DNA of 64,000 nt from Gemmatimonadota bacterium (GTDB taxonomy: Bacteria; Gemmatimonadota; Gemmatimonadetes; Longimicrobiales; Gaopeijiaceae): the NCBI GenBank assembly GCA_022340865.1, contig JAJDNC010000052.1, forward strand, positions 1 through 64,000. The letters are read 5' to 3'. Positions 50,965 through 60,347 of the stretch are shown piece after piece; within the stretch, counting starts at the first letter, position 1; each line of letters begins with the position of its first letter. The notes below the pieces were generated by a model. That model made no database searches. It was not told the DNA's origin and worked only from the letters and a program-made list of their open reading frames with translations. Made by a program: the position numbers and the translations under genes.

Positions 50965-52500
50965 ATGAGAAGGACCAGCTTGTTGACGGCGGCCGTGGCC
51001 CTGGCCCTCGTCGCCGGAAGCGCCGCCGCCCAGCGCCCGGGTGCCCAGTCCCGGACGCGCCAGACGCCTCGGCAGGTGGCCGAGGCACCGGCCAGGCAGG
51101 AGAGCAGCGCGCCGATGCCGCCGGTGGAGAAGTCCTCGGTCACGCACCACAGCGCCCAGGTGGGTGGCCAGACCATCAACTACACCGCCACCGCCGCCAC
51201 CTACGTCATCAGGGACGACGCCGGCACGCCGAAGGCGACGTTCTTCTTCGTGGCCTACACCAAGGACGGCGTCACCGACCCGGCGACCCGGCCCGTCGCC
51301 TTCGTCTACAACGGCGGCCCGGGCTCCGCGTCCCTCTTCACGCACATGGGGATGGGACCCCGCAGAGTGGTGCTCACCTCCGACGGACACGGCATGCCGG
51401 CGCCGTACCGGGTCGAGGACAACCGCGACTCGTTCCTCGACGCCACCGATCTGGTCTTCGTGGACGCCATCGGCACCGGATACAGCCGCCCCGCGCAGGG
51501 CCAGAACCCATCACAGTTCTATGGCGTCGTCCAGGACGCGAACGCGTTCAGCGACTTCATCTACCAGTACATCACGCGCAACGAGCGCTGGGATTCCCCC
51601 AAGTTCCTCATCGGCGAGAGCTACGGCACCACCCGCTCGGCGGAGCTGGCCAGGGTGCTCCAGCACCGCCACGAGGTGTACCTGAACGGCATCGTTCTGG
51701 TCTCCAGCATGGCCTTCGCGCGGTGGGGCGCCGACGACCGCGACATCTACTTCCTGCCCACCTACGTGACGTCGGCGTGGTACCACAAGCTCCTCGCTCC
51801 GGACCTCGAGGCGCTGACCGTCGACCAGATCGCCCAGAAGGCGCGGGAGTTCGCCCACGGAGAGTATGCGCAGGCTCTGGAGAAGGGCGACGAGATCCCG
51901 GCCGCGGAGAAGCAGAAGGTGGTAGCGGACATGGCGCGCCTCACCGGCTTGAAGCCCTCCTACATCGAGGAGGCCAACCTGAGGGTGGGCTCGTTCCGCT
52001 GGTTCAAGGAGCTCATGCGCGACAAGCGCCTCACCGTGGGCCGTCTGGACTCGCGCTTCACGGGGATGGACCGCGATGCCGCCGGCGAGCGGGACGAGTA
52101 CGATCCCAGCGAGGCGTCCTACGAGGGCGCCTTCACGGCGACGTTCCAGGACTACGTGCGCCGCGAGCTGAAGTGGGACTCGGACATGAACTATCTGGTG
52201 AGCGGCAACGTCCGCCCCTGGGACATGTCCGCCCTGGAGAGGGTCGGCGAGGATCTGCGCTCGGCCATGACCGAGGAGTCGCACCTCAAGGTCCTGGTGG
52301 TGTGCGGGTACTACGACGTCGCTACGCCGTTCAACGGCATCGAGCAGACCGTGTCGCACATGATGCTCGAGCCCAGCATCCGGAAGAACGTCAGCTTCGC
52401 GTACTACGCGTCGGGCCACATGGTCTACATCAACCAGAAGTCCGACGACAAGCTCCACAAGGACGTGGACGCGTTCATCGAGTCCGCCTACCAGCACTGA
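50965..52500 (+). CDS. Secreted S10-family serine carboxypeptidase
   Basis: A 511-residue exported peptidase. The signal peptide (about 1-23) ends in SAAAQ. The S10 motifs are NGGPGSASLFTHMG (oxyanion region), Ser219 in IGESYGTTRS, Asp in VVCGYYDVATPF and His in ASGHMVYI. It removes C-terminal residues from peptides at acidic pH, outside the cytoplasm. AGGGGAG lies 8 bases before the ATG at 50965. The downstream GH3 gene begins 84 bases later on the same strand. Confidence 0.9.
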   Translation: MRRTSLLTAAVALALVAGSAAAQRPGAQSRTRQTPRQVAEAPARQESSAPMPPVEKSSVTHHSAQVGGQTINYTATAATYVIRDDAGTPKATFFFVAYTKDGVTDPATRPVAFVYNGGPGSASLFTHMGMGPRRVVLTSDGHGMPAPYRVEDNRDSFLDATDLVFVDAIGTGYSRPAQGQNPSQFYGVVQDANAFSDFIYQYITRNERWDSPKFLIGESYGTTRSAELARVLQHRHEVYLNGIVLVSSMAFARWGADDRDIYFLPTYVTSAWYHKLLAPDLEALTVDQIAQKAREFAHGEYAQALEKGDEIPAAEKQKVVADMARLTGLKPSYIEEANLRVGSFRWFKELMRDKRLTVGRLDSRFTGMDRDAAGERDEYDPSEASYEGAFTATFQDYVRRELKWDSDMNYLVSGNVRPWDMSALERVGEDLRSAMTEESHLKVLVVCGYYDVATPFNGIEQTVSHMMLEPSIRKNVSFAYYASGHMVYINQKSDDKLHKDVDAFIESAYQH

Positions 52501-52584
52501 ATGGGCGGGGGTGGGCGCCGTGGCGCCCGCCCCCCTCCGCATCGGACGACAGCGAGGGGGGCGACGGGCCCCGGGAGGTGTTCC

Positions 52585-55287
52585 ATGCGCGGGTTCCAGC
52601 GGTGCGACCGTGTCGACGGAGGGTCCCCGGCCGTCGCCGCCGGCTCCTCGCTCCTCGCGGCCGCGCTCTGCCTCGCGGTTCTCGTGCCGGCGGCGAGCTC
52701 CGCCCAGGCCCCGACCGTGACCTCGGTGCGGGCGGGCGCAGACACGCTCCCCTACCTCGACCCGTCGCTTCCCCTGGAAGCCCGCGTGCACGACCTCCTG
52801 GGGCGCATGACCCTGGAGGAGAAGGCCGCCCAGATGCAGTACGACGCGCCGGCGATCCCGCGCCTGGGGATCCCGGCGTACAACTGGTGGAGCGAGGGGC
52901 TCCACGGTGTCGCCCGGGCCGGACAGGCCACGGTCTTCCCTCAGGCCATCGGCCTGGCCGCCACCTGGGACACGGACCTCATGCTCCACGTGGCCGACGC
53001 CATCTCCCTGGAGGCGCGGGCCAAGTACGAGGAGTCCATCGCCGCCGGCTCCCACGGCATCTACGAGGGGCTCACCTTCTTCTCGCCCAACATCAACATC
53101 TTCCGCGATCCCCGCTGGGGCCGGGGCCAGGAGACGTACGGCGAGGACCCCTACCTCACCGGACGCATGGCCGTCGCGTTCATCCACGGGATGCAGGGCG
53201 ACGATCCGCGCTACATGCGCACCATCGCCACGGCCAAGCACTTCGCGGTGCACTCCGGGCCCGAGCCCGAGCGCCACTCCTTCGACGCGGTGGTCTCGGC
53301 CCGGGACCTGCGGCAGACGTACCTCCCGGCGTTCAAGGCCGCAGTGGGGGAGGGTGACGTCTACTCGGTCATGTGCTCGTACAACCGCGTGTACGGCGAG
53401 CCCTCGTGCGGCAACGACTTCCTCCTCACCGACGTGCTGCGCAGGCAGTGGGGCTTCCGGGGCTACGTGGTCTCCGACTGCTGGGCGCTCTCGGACTTCT
53501 TCAACGGCCACCACGTCGCCTCGGACATGACCCACGCGGCGGCCATGGGTCTGCAGGCGGGCACGGACCTGACGTGCGGCCCCGAGTACGGCCGCCTCCC
53601 GGACGCCGTGCACCAGGGTCTCGTCACCCGGGCGCAGGTGGACTCGTCCATGGCGCGCCTGCTCCGGGCCCGCTTCCTCCTGGGGATGTTCGATCCGCCG
53701 TCCATGGTGCCGTGGGATCACGTGGACACGGCGGTGGTGGAGTCCCCGGAGCACCGGACGCTGGCGCGGAAGGCGGCGGACGAATCCATCGTGCTCCTGA
53801 AGAACCAGGGCGACCTGCTGCCGCTGAAGGGCGTCCATCGGCTGGCGGTCATCGGGCCCAACGCCGACGACGTCGAGCTCCTCATGGGCAACTACAACGG
53901 ATGGCCCGAGTGGCCGGTGACGCCCCTGGCCGGTATGCGCGACGCGGCCAGGGCCCGGGGCATCACCGTCACGTACGCCCGGGGCTCCGACATCACCGAG
54001 GGTGTGCCTTCGCCCCACCTCGTGCCGGCCTCCGCGCTCCGCGGCCTCACCGCGCGCTACTACGCCACCCACGACTTCACCGGGAAGCCGGTGGTGGAGC
54101 GGCACGAGCGGACGCTGGATCACGAGTGGTGGCGCGCGGCGCCGGCCAAGGGCGTCCCCGCCGACTCCTTCAGCGTGCGCTGGACGGGCACGCTGGTGCC
54201 GCCCGCCTCGGGCCGCTACGCGCTGGGCGCCCAGGTCATGGGAGCGGTGAAGGTGTTCCTGGACGACTCGCTCCTCGTGAGCTTCTCGGACCGCCACGTG
54301 GTGTCCACGCAGATCGCCCGGATCGATCTCCACGCCGGGACGCACTATCGCCTCAGGGTGGAGTACTTCGACCGCCGGGCCGACGCTCAGGTGCACCTCG
54401 TATGGGCGCCCCCCGCCCCACACCTCCTGGAAGACGCGGTGGCCGCGGCCCGGGGCGCCGACGTGGCCGTGATGTTCCTCGGCCTCTCCCCCCGCCTCGA
54501 GGGCGAGGAGATGCCCGTCCACGTGCCCGGCTTCGACGGCGGGGACCGGGTGACCCTCGACCTGCCGGCGCCGCAGCGGAAGCTCCTCCAGGCCGTGGTG
54601 GCGACGGGCAAGCCCACGGTGCTCGTGCTCCTCAGCGGAAGCGCGGTGGCCATTCCGTGGGCGGCGGAGCACGTCCCCGCCATCGCCGAGGCGTGGTATC
54701 CAGGCGAAGGCGCAGGCCGGGCCATCGCCGACGTGCTCTTCGGCGACGTCAGCCCGGCGGGTCGGCTGCCCATCACGGTGTACCGGTCGGTGGACCAGCT
54801 TCCGCCCTTCGAGGACTACGACATGCGCGCCGGCAAAGGACGCACGTACCGCTACTTCACCGGCGATCCGCTCTTCTCCTTCGGTGAGGGTCTCAGCTAC
54901 TCGAGATTCCGCTACGACAGCCTCGAAGTCGTGCCGCGCTTGCACGCCGGCGAGCCGCTGCGGGTCTCGGCGGTGGTGCGGAACGTCGGCAGCGTGGCGG
55001 CCGACGAGGTGGTGGAGGCCTACGTCGCCGACACCGACGCCACGGTGCCGGTGCCGGTGCGCTCCCTGGTGGGCTTCCAGCGCGTCTCCCTGGCGCCGGG
55101 CGAGCGGCGCCGGGTCTCGTTCGAGATCGCGCCGAACGCGTTCTCCGTCATCGACGTCGCCGGCAACCGCGTGGTGGAGCCGGGCACGTTCGAGGTGTCC
55201 GTGGGCGGCAAGCAGCCCCACCAGCGGGGTCTGGCGGACGCGTCGACCACGGGGGTGCTCACGGCGAGGGTGGAGGTCGTGCGTTAG
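52585..55287 (+). CDS. Secreted glycoside hydrolase family 3 beta-glycosidase
   Basis: A 900-residue exported GH3 enzyme with a long signal region (to about residue 40). The (beta/alpha)8 domain carries FSPNINIFRDPRWGRGQETYGEDPYL in part, KHFAVHSGPE and the nucleophile Asp298 in VVSDCWALSDFF; the second domain carries SIVLLKNQGDLLPL. A PA14-like insertion (about 510-620, ARYYATHDFTGKP, SGRYALGAQVMG) sits in the second domain, and a fibronectin-III-like domain closes the protein (VVRNVGSVAADEVVEAYV in part). The sequence around the nucleophile and the PA14 insertion are typical of beta-xylosidase/beta-glucosidase members. Substrate is probably a plant-type oligosaccharide. Confidence 0.92.
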   Translation: MRGFQRCDRVDGGSPAVAAGSSLLAAALCLAVLVPAASSAQAPTVTSVRAGADTLPYLDPSLPLEARVHDLLGRMTLEEKAAQMQYDAPAIPRLGIPAYNWWSEGLHGVARAGQATVFPQAIGLAATWDTDLMLHVADAISLEARAKYEESIAAGSHGIYEGLTFFSPNINIFRDPRWGRGQETYGEDPYLTGRMAVAFIHGMQGDDPRYMRTIATAKHFAVHSGPEPERHSFDAVVSARDLRQTYLPAFKAAVGEGDVYSVMCSYNRVYGEPSCGNDFLLTDVLRRQWGFRGYVVSDCWALSDFFNGHHVASDMTHAAAMGLQAGTDLTCGPEYGRLPDAVHQGLVTRAQVDSSMARLLRARFLLGMFDPPSMVPWDHVDTAVVESPEHRTLARKAADESIVLLKNQGDLLPLKGVHRLAVIGPNADDVELLMGNYNGWPEWPVTPLAGMRDAARARGITVTYARGSDITEGVPSPHLVPASALRGLTARYYATHDFTGKPVVERHERTLDHEWWRAAPAKGVPADSFSVRWTGTLVPPASGRYALGAQVMGAVKVFLDDSLLVSFSDRHVVSTQIARIDLHAGTHYRLRVEYFDRRADAQVHLVWAPPAPHLLEDAVAAARGADVAVMFLGLSPRLEGEEMPVHVPGFDGGDRVTLDLPAPQRKLLQAVVATGKPTVLVLLSGSAVAIPWAAEHVPAIAEAWYPGEGAGRAIADVLFGDVSPAGRLPITVYRSVDQLPPFEDYDMRAGKGRTYRYFTGDPLFSFGEGLSYSRFRYDSLEVVPRLHAGEPLRVSAVVRNVGSVAADEVVEAYVADTDATVPVPVRSLVGFQRVSLAPGERRRVSFEIAPNAFSVIDVAGNRVVEPGTFEVSVGGKQPHQRGLADASTTGVLTARVEVVR

Positions 55288-55329
55288 CTTTCGGCCGGAC
55301 AGGCATCCCCCAGCACACGTGGATCACGC

Positions 55330-56052
55330 ATGTACAAGCCCGTTCTCGGTCCCGCCGCGGCGCTCCTGGCGGCAGCGGCCACGCTGGCCACCCCCGGGTG
55401 CGCGCAGACGCCAGAGCCAGGCAGGGTGGTGGATGCGGTGCTCCAGGCGTACGGAGGCCGGGACGTCCTCGAGGGCGTGGAGGCGCTGCGCCTGGAGGGC
55501 ACCATCGTCACGGCCATGGGCGGACAGCGTGGGCACTTCATCCGCATCGTCGAGGGCCGGCACAGCCTGAAGGTCATGCTGCACTACGCCGACCACGTGG
55601 AGATCCGGGTGGTGGACGGCGAGCAGGGGTGGAACGGCGCCACGCCCCAGACCCTGACGGCGGCGAGCGGGCCCATGCTGGCCGCCATGCAGCTCCAGGC
55701 GTCACGCTCGTGGCTGCCCTGGATCCTCGACGAGATGCGGGACAGCCTCTCGGTGGAGCGTGCCGACTCCGGCATGGTGGTGATGTCCGGAGGGCTCGCG
55801 CCCGGTCTCTCGCTCCGCTTCTGGGTGGATGCGAGCAGCCACCGGGTCCTGCGTACCGAGTCCGACATGGACGTGGACGGCATGAAGATGGAGTTCGCCA
55901 CCGACTACGGGGCCTTCCACCGGGTGTCCGGCGTGCTCGTTCCCTTCCGCGAGGAGAGCTTCGCCGGCGACACGCATACGGCGTCCCTCACGGTGGAGAA
56001 GGCCGTCGTCAACCCTCCCGCCGAGCAACGCAAGCTGCCCATGGGAGACTGA
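55330..56052 (+). CDS. Exported protein resembling lipoprotein-sorting (LolA/B-like) fold
   Basis: A 240-residue exported protein with a hydrophobic N-terminus ending near TPGCAQ, which could be a lipobox (cysteine about residue 24). The mature part begins with VVDAVLQAYGGRDVLEGVEALRLEGTI (in part), the pattern of the LolA/LolB/outer-membrane-lipoprotein-sorting superfamily found in many secreted Gemmatimonadota proteins, followed by curved beta-sheet strands (LKVMLHYADHVEIRVVDG). No catalytic motif is seen. It starts 42 bases after the GH3 gene and probably shares its transcript; it converges with the deaminase-like gene downstream. Confidence 0.72.
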   Translation: MYKPVLGPAAALLAAAATLATPGCAQTPEPGRVVDAVLQAYGGRDVLEGVEALRLEGTIVTAMGGQRGHFIRIVEGRHSLKVMLHYADHVEIRVVDGEQGWNGATPQTLTAASGPMLAAMQLQASRSWLPWILDEMRDSLSVERADSGMVVMSGGLAPGLSLRFWVDASSHRVLRTESDMDVDGMKMEFATDYGAFHRVSGVLVPFREESFAGDTHTASLTVEKAVVNPPAEQRKLPMGD

Positions 56053-56145
56053 GGAAGCGGCACCGCCGAGAGTCCCGCCGACTCACACGACCACCGTTGC
56101 CGCGACGACAGCGGCCCGCCATCGTGACCCCTTCGGCCGTCCGCT

Positions 56146-57834
56146 CTACCACTCGATGGGCCAGCCGCCCTTCGCCACCCGCGCTTCGAAGGCGCGCAGG
56201 TCGCGCTCCAGCGAGGCCTCCAGCCTCGCCTTGGTGTTGGCGGCGGTGAAGGCGCGGCAGCTCGCGCCGTCGAGGCCTCCCGCCGCCGGGGCGCAGGCGT
56301 CGACGGGCGTCAGGGTCGCGTAGTCGCGCCACAGGCTCGCGCCCTCGACGAACGCGTACTCCAGCGAGTTGCGGTCCATGGCCTTGAGCGTCGGGTAGTC
56401 CACGCCCTGCTCCTCCACGGCCTTCACCCACTCCCAGGTGATGTCCGAGCGCGATACGCCGGCGTCGTCGGTGGAGAGGGCCACCGGCACGCCGTACGCC
56501 AGGTAGGTCCGCAAGGGGTGCCGGGCCCCCCGCACACCCAGGATCACGTCGTTGCTGGTGAGGTTGATCTCCACCATGACGTGCCGCTTCGCCATCTCCT
56601 TCAGCAGCCCATCGGGGTCGTCCTCGTGGAGGACGTCCACGCCGTGGCCGATGCGCCGCGCTCCCGCGATCTCCACCGCCTGACGGATGTGGAAGCGCAG
56701 CCCCTCCGGAGGCACCATGCCGGGGACCAGCTCTCCCGCGTGCAGCGTCACGGGCACGCCGGGATAGGTCGCGTGCAGGTGCTGGATGATGCGCATGTGG
56801 AGCGTGTAGTCGCGCATGGCCACGGGGTCGTCCTCGGGCTGGACCAGGTTGAAGCCCACCACGCGCGGGTCGGCGCGCGTCATCTCGAACCCCGCGAGGA
56901 TCTGCGCGAACACCCAGGGCCGGGGCATGGCCCGCAGGACCTGGTAGTCGTAGCGCACCGTGACCGTGCATCCGGGGTCGGGGTGGGCCCCACTACATCC
57001 GAGGATCGAGTCGCGACGCGCCTCCGCGCGGTCCAGGGCATGGGAGGCCAGCTTCAGCGTGTCGCGCAGGCCGGCGTCCAGGAGCTCCTGGCGCAGGTGG
57101 TCCCAGTCGTCGTTCCACCCGGTGGCCAGGCCCAGCCGGCCCACGCTTCCACCGTCGGGGGTGAGCATGAGCTCCAAATACCGCTCGCCCTCCTCGGCGG
57201 CACGGTGGGTCACCTCGGCGAGCATGTCGCCGGTACGGCCGTCCGTGGCGGCGCCGAACCTGCCGAAGGTGGCGAAGAAGCGGTCGTGGCCGCTCTCCAT
57301 GGCGGGGTGGTAGTTGCGCATGGAGAACGCGTCCACGAGGCGGTCGTGCAGGGCGCCGTCACGGAGCAGCGCGGCGTGCACGGTGGGCAGCGAATCGCCG
57401 CAGGAGCGGGGGGGCACCACGGTGAGGACGCTCGCGCGCAGACAGTCACCGTCGGAGTCGGCCCAGGCGATGAAGCTCTCCGCGTATACGGCGCCGGAGA
57501 GATGATTGTGCAGATCCCCGCCCTTGGGCATCGCCCGGAGAAACACATCCAGGCGCGCCGAGTCGCCGCGGAGCGCATCGAAAGCCCGGATGGTGGCCGC
57601 CTCGGCGGCATCCCCCGAGGGCAGCGTGGATCCGGCGACGCCCCCGGTCCGGCCCGCCGATCCCGCGGATGTCGTCCCCGCCGCCGCGGGGACGGCCGAG
57701 CCGGTGCGCGCCGGCGCCGGGGGAGCCGGCGTGGCGGCGGTGGCGCACCCCGCCACCGCGAGGACGACGCCTGCGGCGAACAGAGCCCGGAGCGAGTGGG
57801 GCGAGGAGCGGAGCTGGCTCACGTTCGTATTCAT
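56146..57834 (-). CDS. Adenosine-deaminase-like lipoprotein
   Basis: A 562-residue exported protein with lipobox VAGC (cysteine about residue 32) and an Ala/Pro/Gly-rich linker. The amidohydrolase domain follows the adenosine/AMP deaminase pattern: KGGDLHNHLSGAVY (metal HxH), TLHAGELVPG, ARRIGHGVDV and STDDAGVSRSDIT with the catalytic Asp. All metal and catalytic residues appear intact. A lipoprotein adenosine deaminase would act on extracellular nucleosides; the family also includes ADGF-type enzymes. The ATG at 57834 starts the signal peptide. The gene is divergent from the dehalogenase. Confidence 0.87.
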   Translation of the reverse strand: MNTNVSQLRSSPHSLRALFAAGVVLAVAGCATAATPAPPAPARTGSAVPAAAGTTSAGSAGRTGGVAGSTLPSGDAAEAATIRAFDALRGDSARLDVFLRAMPKGGDLHNHLSGAVYAESFIAWADSDGDCLRASVLTVVPPRSCGDSLPTVHAALLRDGALHDRLVDAFSMRNYHPAMESGHDRFFATFGRFGAATDGRTGDMLAEVTHRAAEEGERYLELMLTPDGGSVGRLGLATGWNDDWDHLRQELLDAGLRDTLKLASHALDRAEARRDSILGCSGAHPDPGCTVTVRYDYQVLRAMPRPWVFAQILAGFEMTRADPRVVGFNLVQPEDDPVAMRDYTLHMRIIQHLHATYPGVPVTLHAGELVPGMVPPEGLRFHIRQAVEIAGARRIGHGVDVLHEDDPDGLLKEMAKRHVMVEINLTSNDVILGVRGARHPLRTYLAYGVPVALSTDDAGVSRSDITWEWVKAVEEQGVDYPTLKAMDRNSLEYAFVEGASLWRDYATLTPVDACAPAAGGLDGASCRAFTAANTKARLEASLERDLRAFEARVAKGGWPIEW

Positions 57835-58083
57835 GGGCGGGCGGTCACCCGGGAGTCGGGGACGTCGATGCGGATTGAAGTGATCGTGTTCTGCGCCGGC
57901 GCGCGGATACCGTCGGCAAACGGCAAGATATCCCACCCCGATGCACCGCGCGTGATCCATGGCCGGGCCCGCGCCCGCACCCGCTGCGCGCGTCCGGAGG
58001 CTCCCGAGGCCGGGCCTTTCCCCTCGCCTGCTCATGGCGCATCGTACGGGGCATCAAATCGGCAACTCCTACGGTAGCGGGCC

Positions 58084-58956
58084 GTGGCCTACATCCCCCC
58101 ATTCCAACCCGACCGGCGCCTCTTCCCCTTCGAGTCGAAGTGGCTGGATTCCGCCGTCGGTCCGGTACACTACATCGACGAGGGAGGGGGTGACCCCATC
58201 CTCTTCCTCCACGGCAATCCCACCTGGAGCTTTCTCTACCGCGGCATCGTCATCCGGCTGCGGAAGAGCTTCCGCTGCATCGCCATGGACTATCCGGGCT
58301 TCGGGCTCTCCGTGCACCCGGAGAACTACGGCTACACCCCCGGGGAGCACGCCGAGGTCGTGGGGGAGCTGATCCGCAGCCTGGACCTCCGGGACCTCAC
58401 CATCATGGGCCACGACTGGGGCGGCCCCATCGGGATGCGGGTGGCGTTGGACGAGATCGCCCGGCTGCGCGGCCTGGTCATGGGGAACACGTGGTACTGG
58501 CCGCTGGACGCCTGGCAGCTGAAGGCCTTCGCCTACGTGATGGGGAGCGCCCCGATGCAGACGCAGATCCTCAAGCGGAATCTCTTCGTGGAGAAGCTCA
58601 TGCCCCTGGGCGTGAAGTTCCCCCTCGCCGACGAGGTGATGCGTCACTATCGGGAGGCGCTGCCCACGCCCAAGAGCCGCATCGGCGTGGCGGAGCTCCC
58701 GCGCCAGCTCTTCGAGGCCGGGCTCTGGCTGGGGGACCTGGCCGACCAGGTGGCGGAGAAGCTCGCCAACGTCCCGCTCCTTCTCGTCTGGGGGATCGCG
58801 GACATCCTCTACCCACGGACGTTCATGGAGCGGTTCCGTGAGGACTTCCGCCTCGCGGCCGTCCATCGGCTGGACGCCAAGCACTTCATCCAGGAGGACG
58901 CGCCCGGCGAGATCGCCGAGGCCATCGAGGGATTCCTCTCGGGGGTGGCCTCTTGA
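58084..58956 (+). CDS. Haloalkane dehalogenase, HLD-III type
   Basis: A 290-residue alpha/beta hydrolase. The catalytic set fits HLD subfamily III: nucleophile Asp111 followed by halide-binding Trp112 (GHDWGGPIG), second halide ligand Asn45 (LHGNPTWSF), catalytic acid Asp240 after the later strand (WGIADILYP) and base His267 (AKHFIQED). The equivalent position of the HLD-II acid is Asn (MGNTW), which excludes HLD-II. HLDs cleave carbon-halogen bonds to give alcohol and free halide. The GTG at 58084 is the start; its TGA overlaps the crcB start (TTGA), so a halide or fluoride exporter is translationally coupled to it. Confidence 0.88.
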   Translation: MAYIPPFQPDRRLFPFESKWLDSAVGPVHYIDEGGGDPILFLHGNPTWSFLYRGIVIRLRKSFRCIAMDYPGFGLSVHPENYGYTPGEHAEVVGELIRSLDLRDLTIMGHDWGGPIGMRVALDEIARLRGLVMGNTWYWPLDAWQLKAFAYVMGSAPMQTQILKRNLFVEKLMPLGVKFPLADEVMRHYREALPTPKSRIGVAELPRQLFEAGLWLGDLADQVAEKLANVPLLLVWGIADILYPRTFMERFREDFRLAAVHRLDAKHFIQEDAPGEIAEAIEGFLSGVAS

Positions 58957-59330
58957 CGTTTCTGGCGGTGGCGTCGGGAGGTGCCTTCGGGGCCCTGGCG
59001 CGGTACCTCGCGTCCGGGTGGGTGCAGAGCCTCACCGGAGACTTCTTCCCCTGGGGAACCCTGGCGGTGAACGCCGTCGGCTGTGCCGTCCTGGGGTTCC
59101 TCATGACGTGGCTCGAGAGCACCATCGCCTCTCCGGAGCTCCGCCAGCTCCTCACCATCGGATTCCTGGGGTCCTTCACCACCTTCAGCACCTTCAGCTA
59201 CGAGACCGTCGCCATGCTCCGGGACGGCGAGTGGTGGCGTGCCGGAGGGTACTTGACCGGGAGCGTCGCCATCGGCCTCGTGGCCGTGTGGGTGGGCATG
59301 ACCGTGGCCGGCACCCTGTTCAGGAGGTAA
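58953..59330 (+). CDS. crcB: CrcB/Fluc fluoride channel
   Basis: A 125-residue membrane protein with four hydrophobic helices. Fluc signatures: GGAFGALARYLASG, WGTLAVNAVGCAVLGF with the conserved Asn, and GFLGSFTTFSTFSYE with the phenylalanine and threonine residues lining the fluoride pore. It works as a dual-topology homodimer that expels fluoride. The start is a TTG at 58953 that overlaps the dehalogenase stop; the ATG of DUF190 follows five bases after its own stop. No fluoride riboswitch is seen before the operon. Confidence 0.93.
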   Translation: MTFLAVASGGAFGALARYLASGWVQSLTGDFFPWGTLAVNAVGCAVLGFLMTWLESTIASPELRQLLTIGFLGSFTTFSTFSYETVAMLRDGEWWRAGGYLTGSVAIGLVAVWVGMTVAGTLFRR

Positions 59331-59335
59331 CGAAC

Positions 59336-59692
59336 ATGCCCGACTGGTTCGAGGGCGAGCGCACGCTGATGCGCATCTTCCTGGGGGAGAGCGACCGTTG
59401 CCCCTCCGGCCCCCACAAGGGGAAGCCCCTGTACGAGGCCATCCTCCTCACGCTCCGCGAAGCGGGTTGCGCCGGGGCCACGGTGGTGCGCGCCATTGCC
59501 GGCTTCGGTCCCAGCGCCAAGATCCACACCGGCAAGGTGCTGCGTCTGTCCACCGACCTGCCCGTGATCGTGGAGGTGGTGGACGACGAGGCGACGCTGC
59601 GAGGCATGCTGCCTCAGCTCGAGGAGATCATGGGCGGAGGTCTCATCACCCTGGAGAAGGCACACGTCGTCATGTACCGGGCCGCCACCTGA
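59336..59692 (+). CDS. DUF190 family protein
   Basis: A 118-residue ferredoxin-like small protein of the DUF190 family, known as a frequent neighbour of crcB. Signatures: RTLMRIFLGESDRC, LYEAILLTLREAGCAGATVVR, AIAGFGPSAKIHT. AGGAGG lies 8 bases before the ATG. It is thought to assist or regulate fluoride or other anion export, perhaps by binding nucleotide. Its stop overlaps the ATG of the acetyltransferase (TGATG). Family firm, function inferred. Confidence 0.88.
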   Translation: MPDWFEGERTLMRIFLGESDRCPSGPHKGKPLYEAILLTLREAGCAGATVVRAIAGFGPSAKIHTGKVLRLSTDLPVIVEVVDDEATLRGMLPQLEEIMGGGLITLEKAHVVMYRAAT

Positions 59693-60258
59693 TGGCGCCA
59701 CCGCTTTCTCGTTCGTCCAGCGCTCGATCACACGGCTTCGTGAAGCTGCGCGACGCCACCGTCGCCGACGCCGACGTCATCGCCGACGTACACCATGCCA
59801 GCCGCGTGGCCGCCCTCCGGCACGTGGTGCCTCCCGAGCTCTTCGACCTCATGACACCGAAGGAGCGCCGCGATCGGTGGCGGGAGTGGCTCGCCGGCGG
59901 GGTATGGTACACCGTCGTCGGAGAGGCCGAGGGCCGCGTCGTCGGTTTCTGCACCGTGGGCCCGTCGCGTGACGGCGACGTAGACCCGGCGGTGGTGGCC
60001 GAGATGCCCACGCTCTACGTGCACCCGTCCCATTGGCGTCAGGGTGTAGGGCGGGCGTTGTGCGCCGCCGCGGTCTCACACGTGGCCGCTCTGGGCTACC
60101 GCGAGCTCTCCCTTTGGACCCTGGAGGCCAACCGCAACGCGAGGCTCTTCTATGCGGCCTTCGGGTTCGTCCCCGACGGCAGCACCAAGACCGACGACGA
60201 CCCCCTGCCCACGGGCCTGGTGGTGATGCGGTTGCGCTTCGCTCTGACGGGCCGGTAG
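59692..60258 (+). CDS. GNAT-family N-acetyltransferase
   Basis: A 188-residue acetyltransferase. The core has a RDATVADADVIADVH N-terminal segment, VGFCTVGPSRD, and the acetyl-CoA loop LYVHPSHWRQGVGRALCAAAV (R-Q-G-V-G-R-A), then LWTLEANRNARLFYAAFGF. It acetylates an amine or peptide from acetyl-CoA in the cytoplasm; the substrate is unknown. It is last in the dehalogenase-crcB-DUF190 cluster, coupled by a TGATG overlap, which suggests but does not prove a shared task. The first 14 residues are low-complexity and may be a mis-start. Confidence 0.85.
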   Translation: MAPPLSRSSSARSHGFVKLRDATVADADVIADVHHASRVAALRHVVPPELFDLMTPKERRDRWREWLAGGVWYTVVGEAEGRVVGFCTVGPSRDGDVDPAVVAEMPTLYVHPSHWRQGVGRALCAAAVSHVAALGYRELSLWTLEANRNARLFYAAFGFVPDGSTKTDDDPLPTGLVVMRLRFALTGR

Positions 60259-60347
60259 GCCGCGCGACGTCGCATCGCCTCCCGCATTCGTCCTATCTTT
60301 TCTTTCGCAGCGACACCTCCTCGGCCCCTCCTCCGGACGCTCCCTCC

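Noticed and set aside
51511..55221. Very long open frame on the minus strand (over 1200 codons) opposite the S10 and GH3 genes
   Set aside because: High GC content leaves antisense frames open; its translation is His, Arg and Gly rich with no domain, while the plus-strand genes have complete catalytic motifs.
57835..58083. Possible fluoride riboswitch before the dehalogenase-crcB cluster
   Set aside because: The conserved pseudoknot sequence elements of the crcB motif are not recognisable in this leader.
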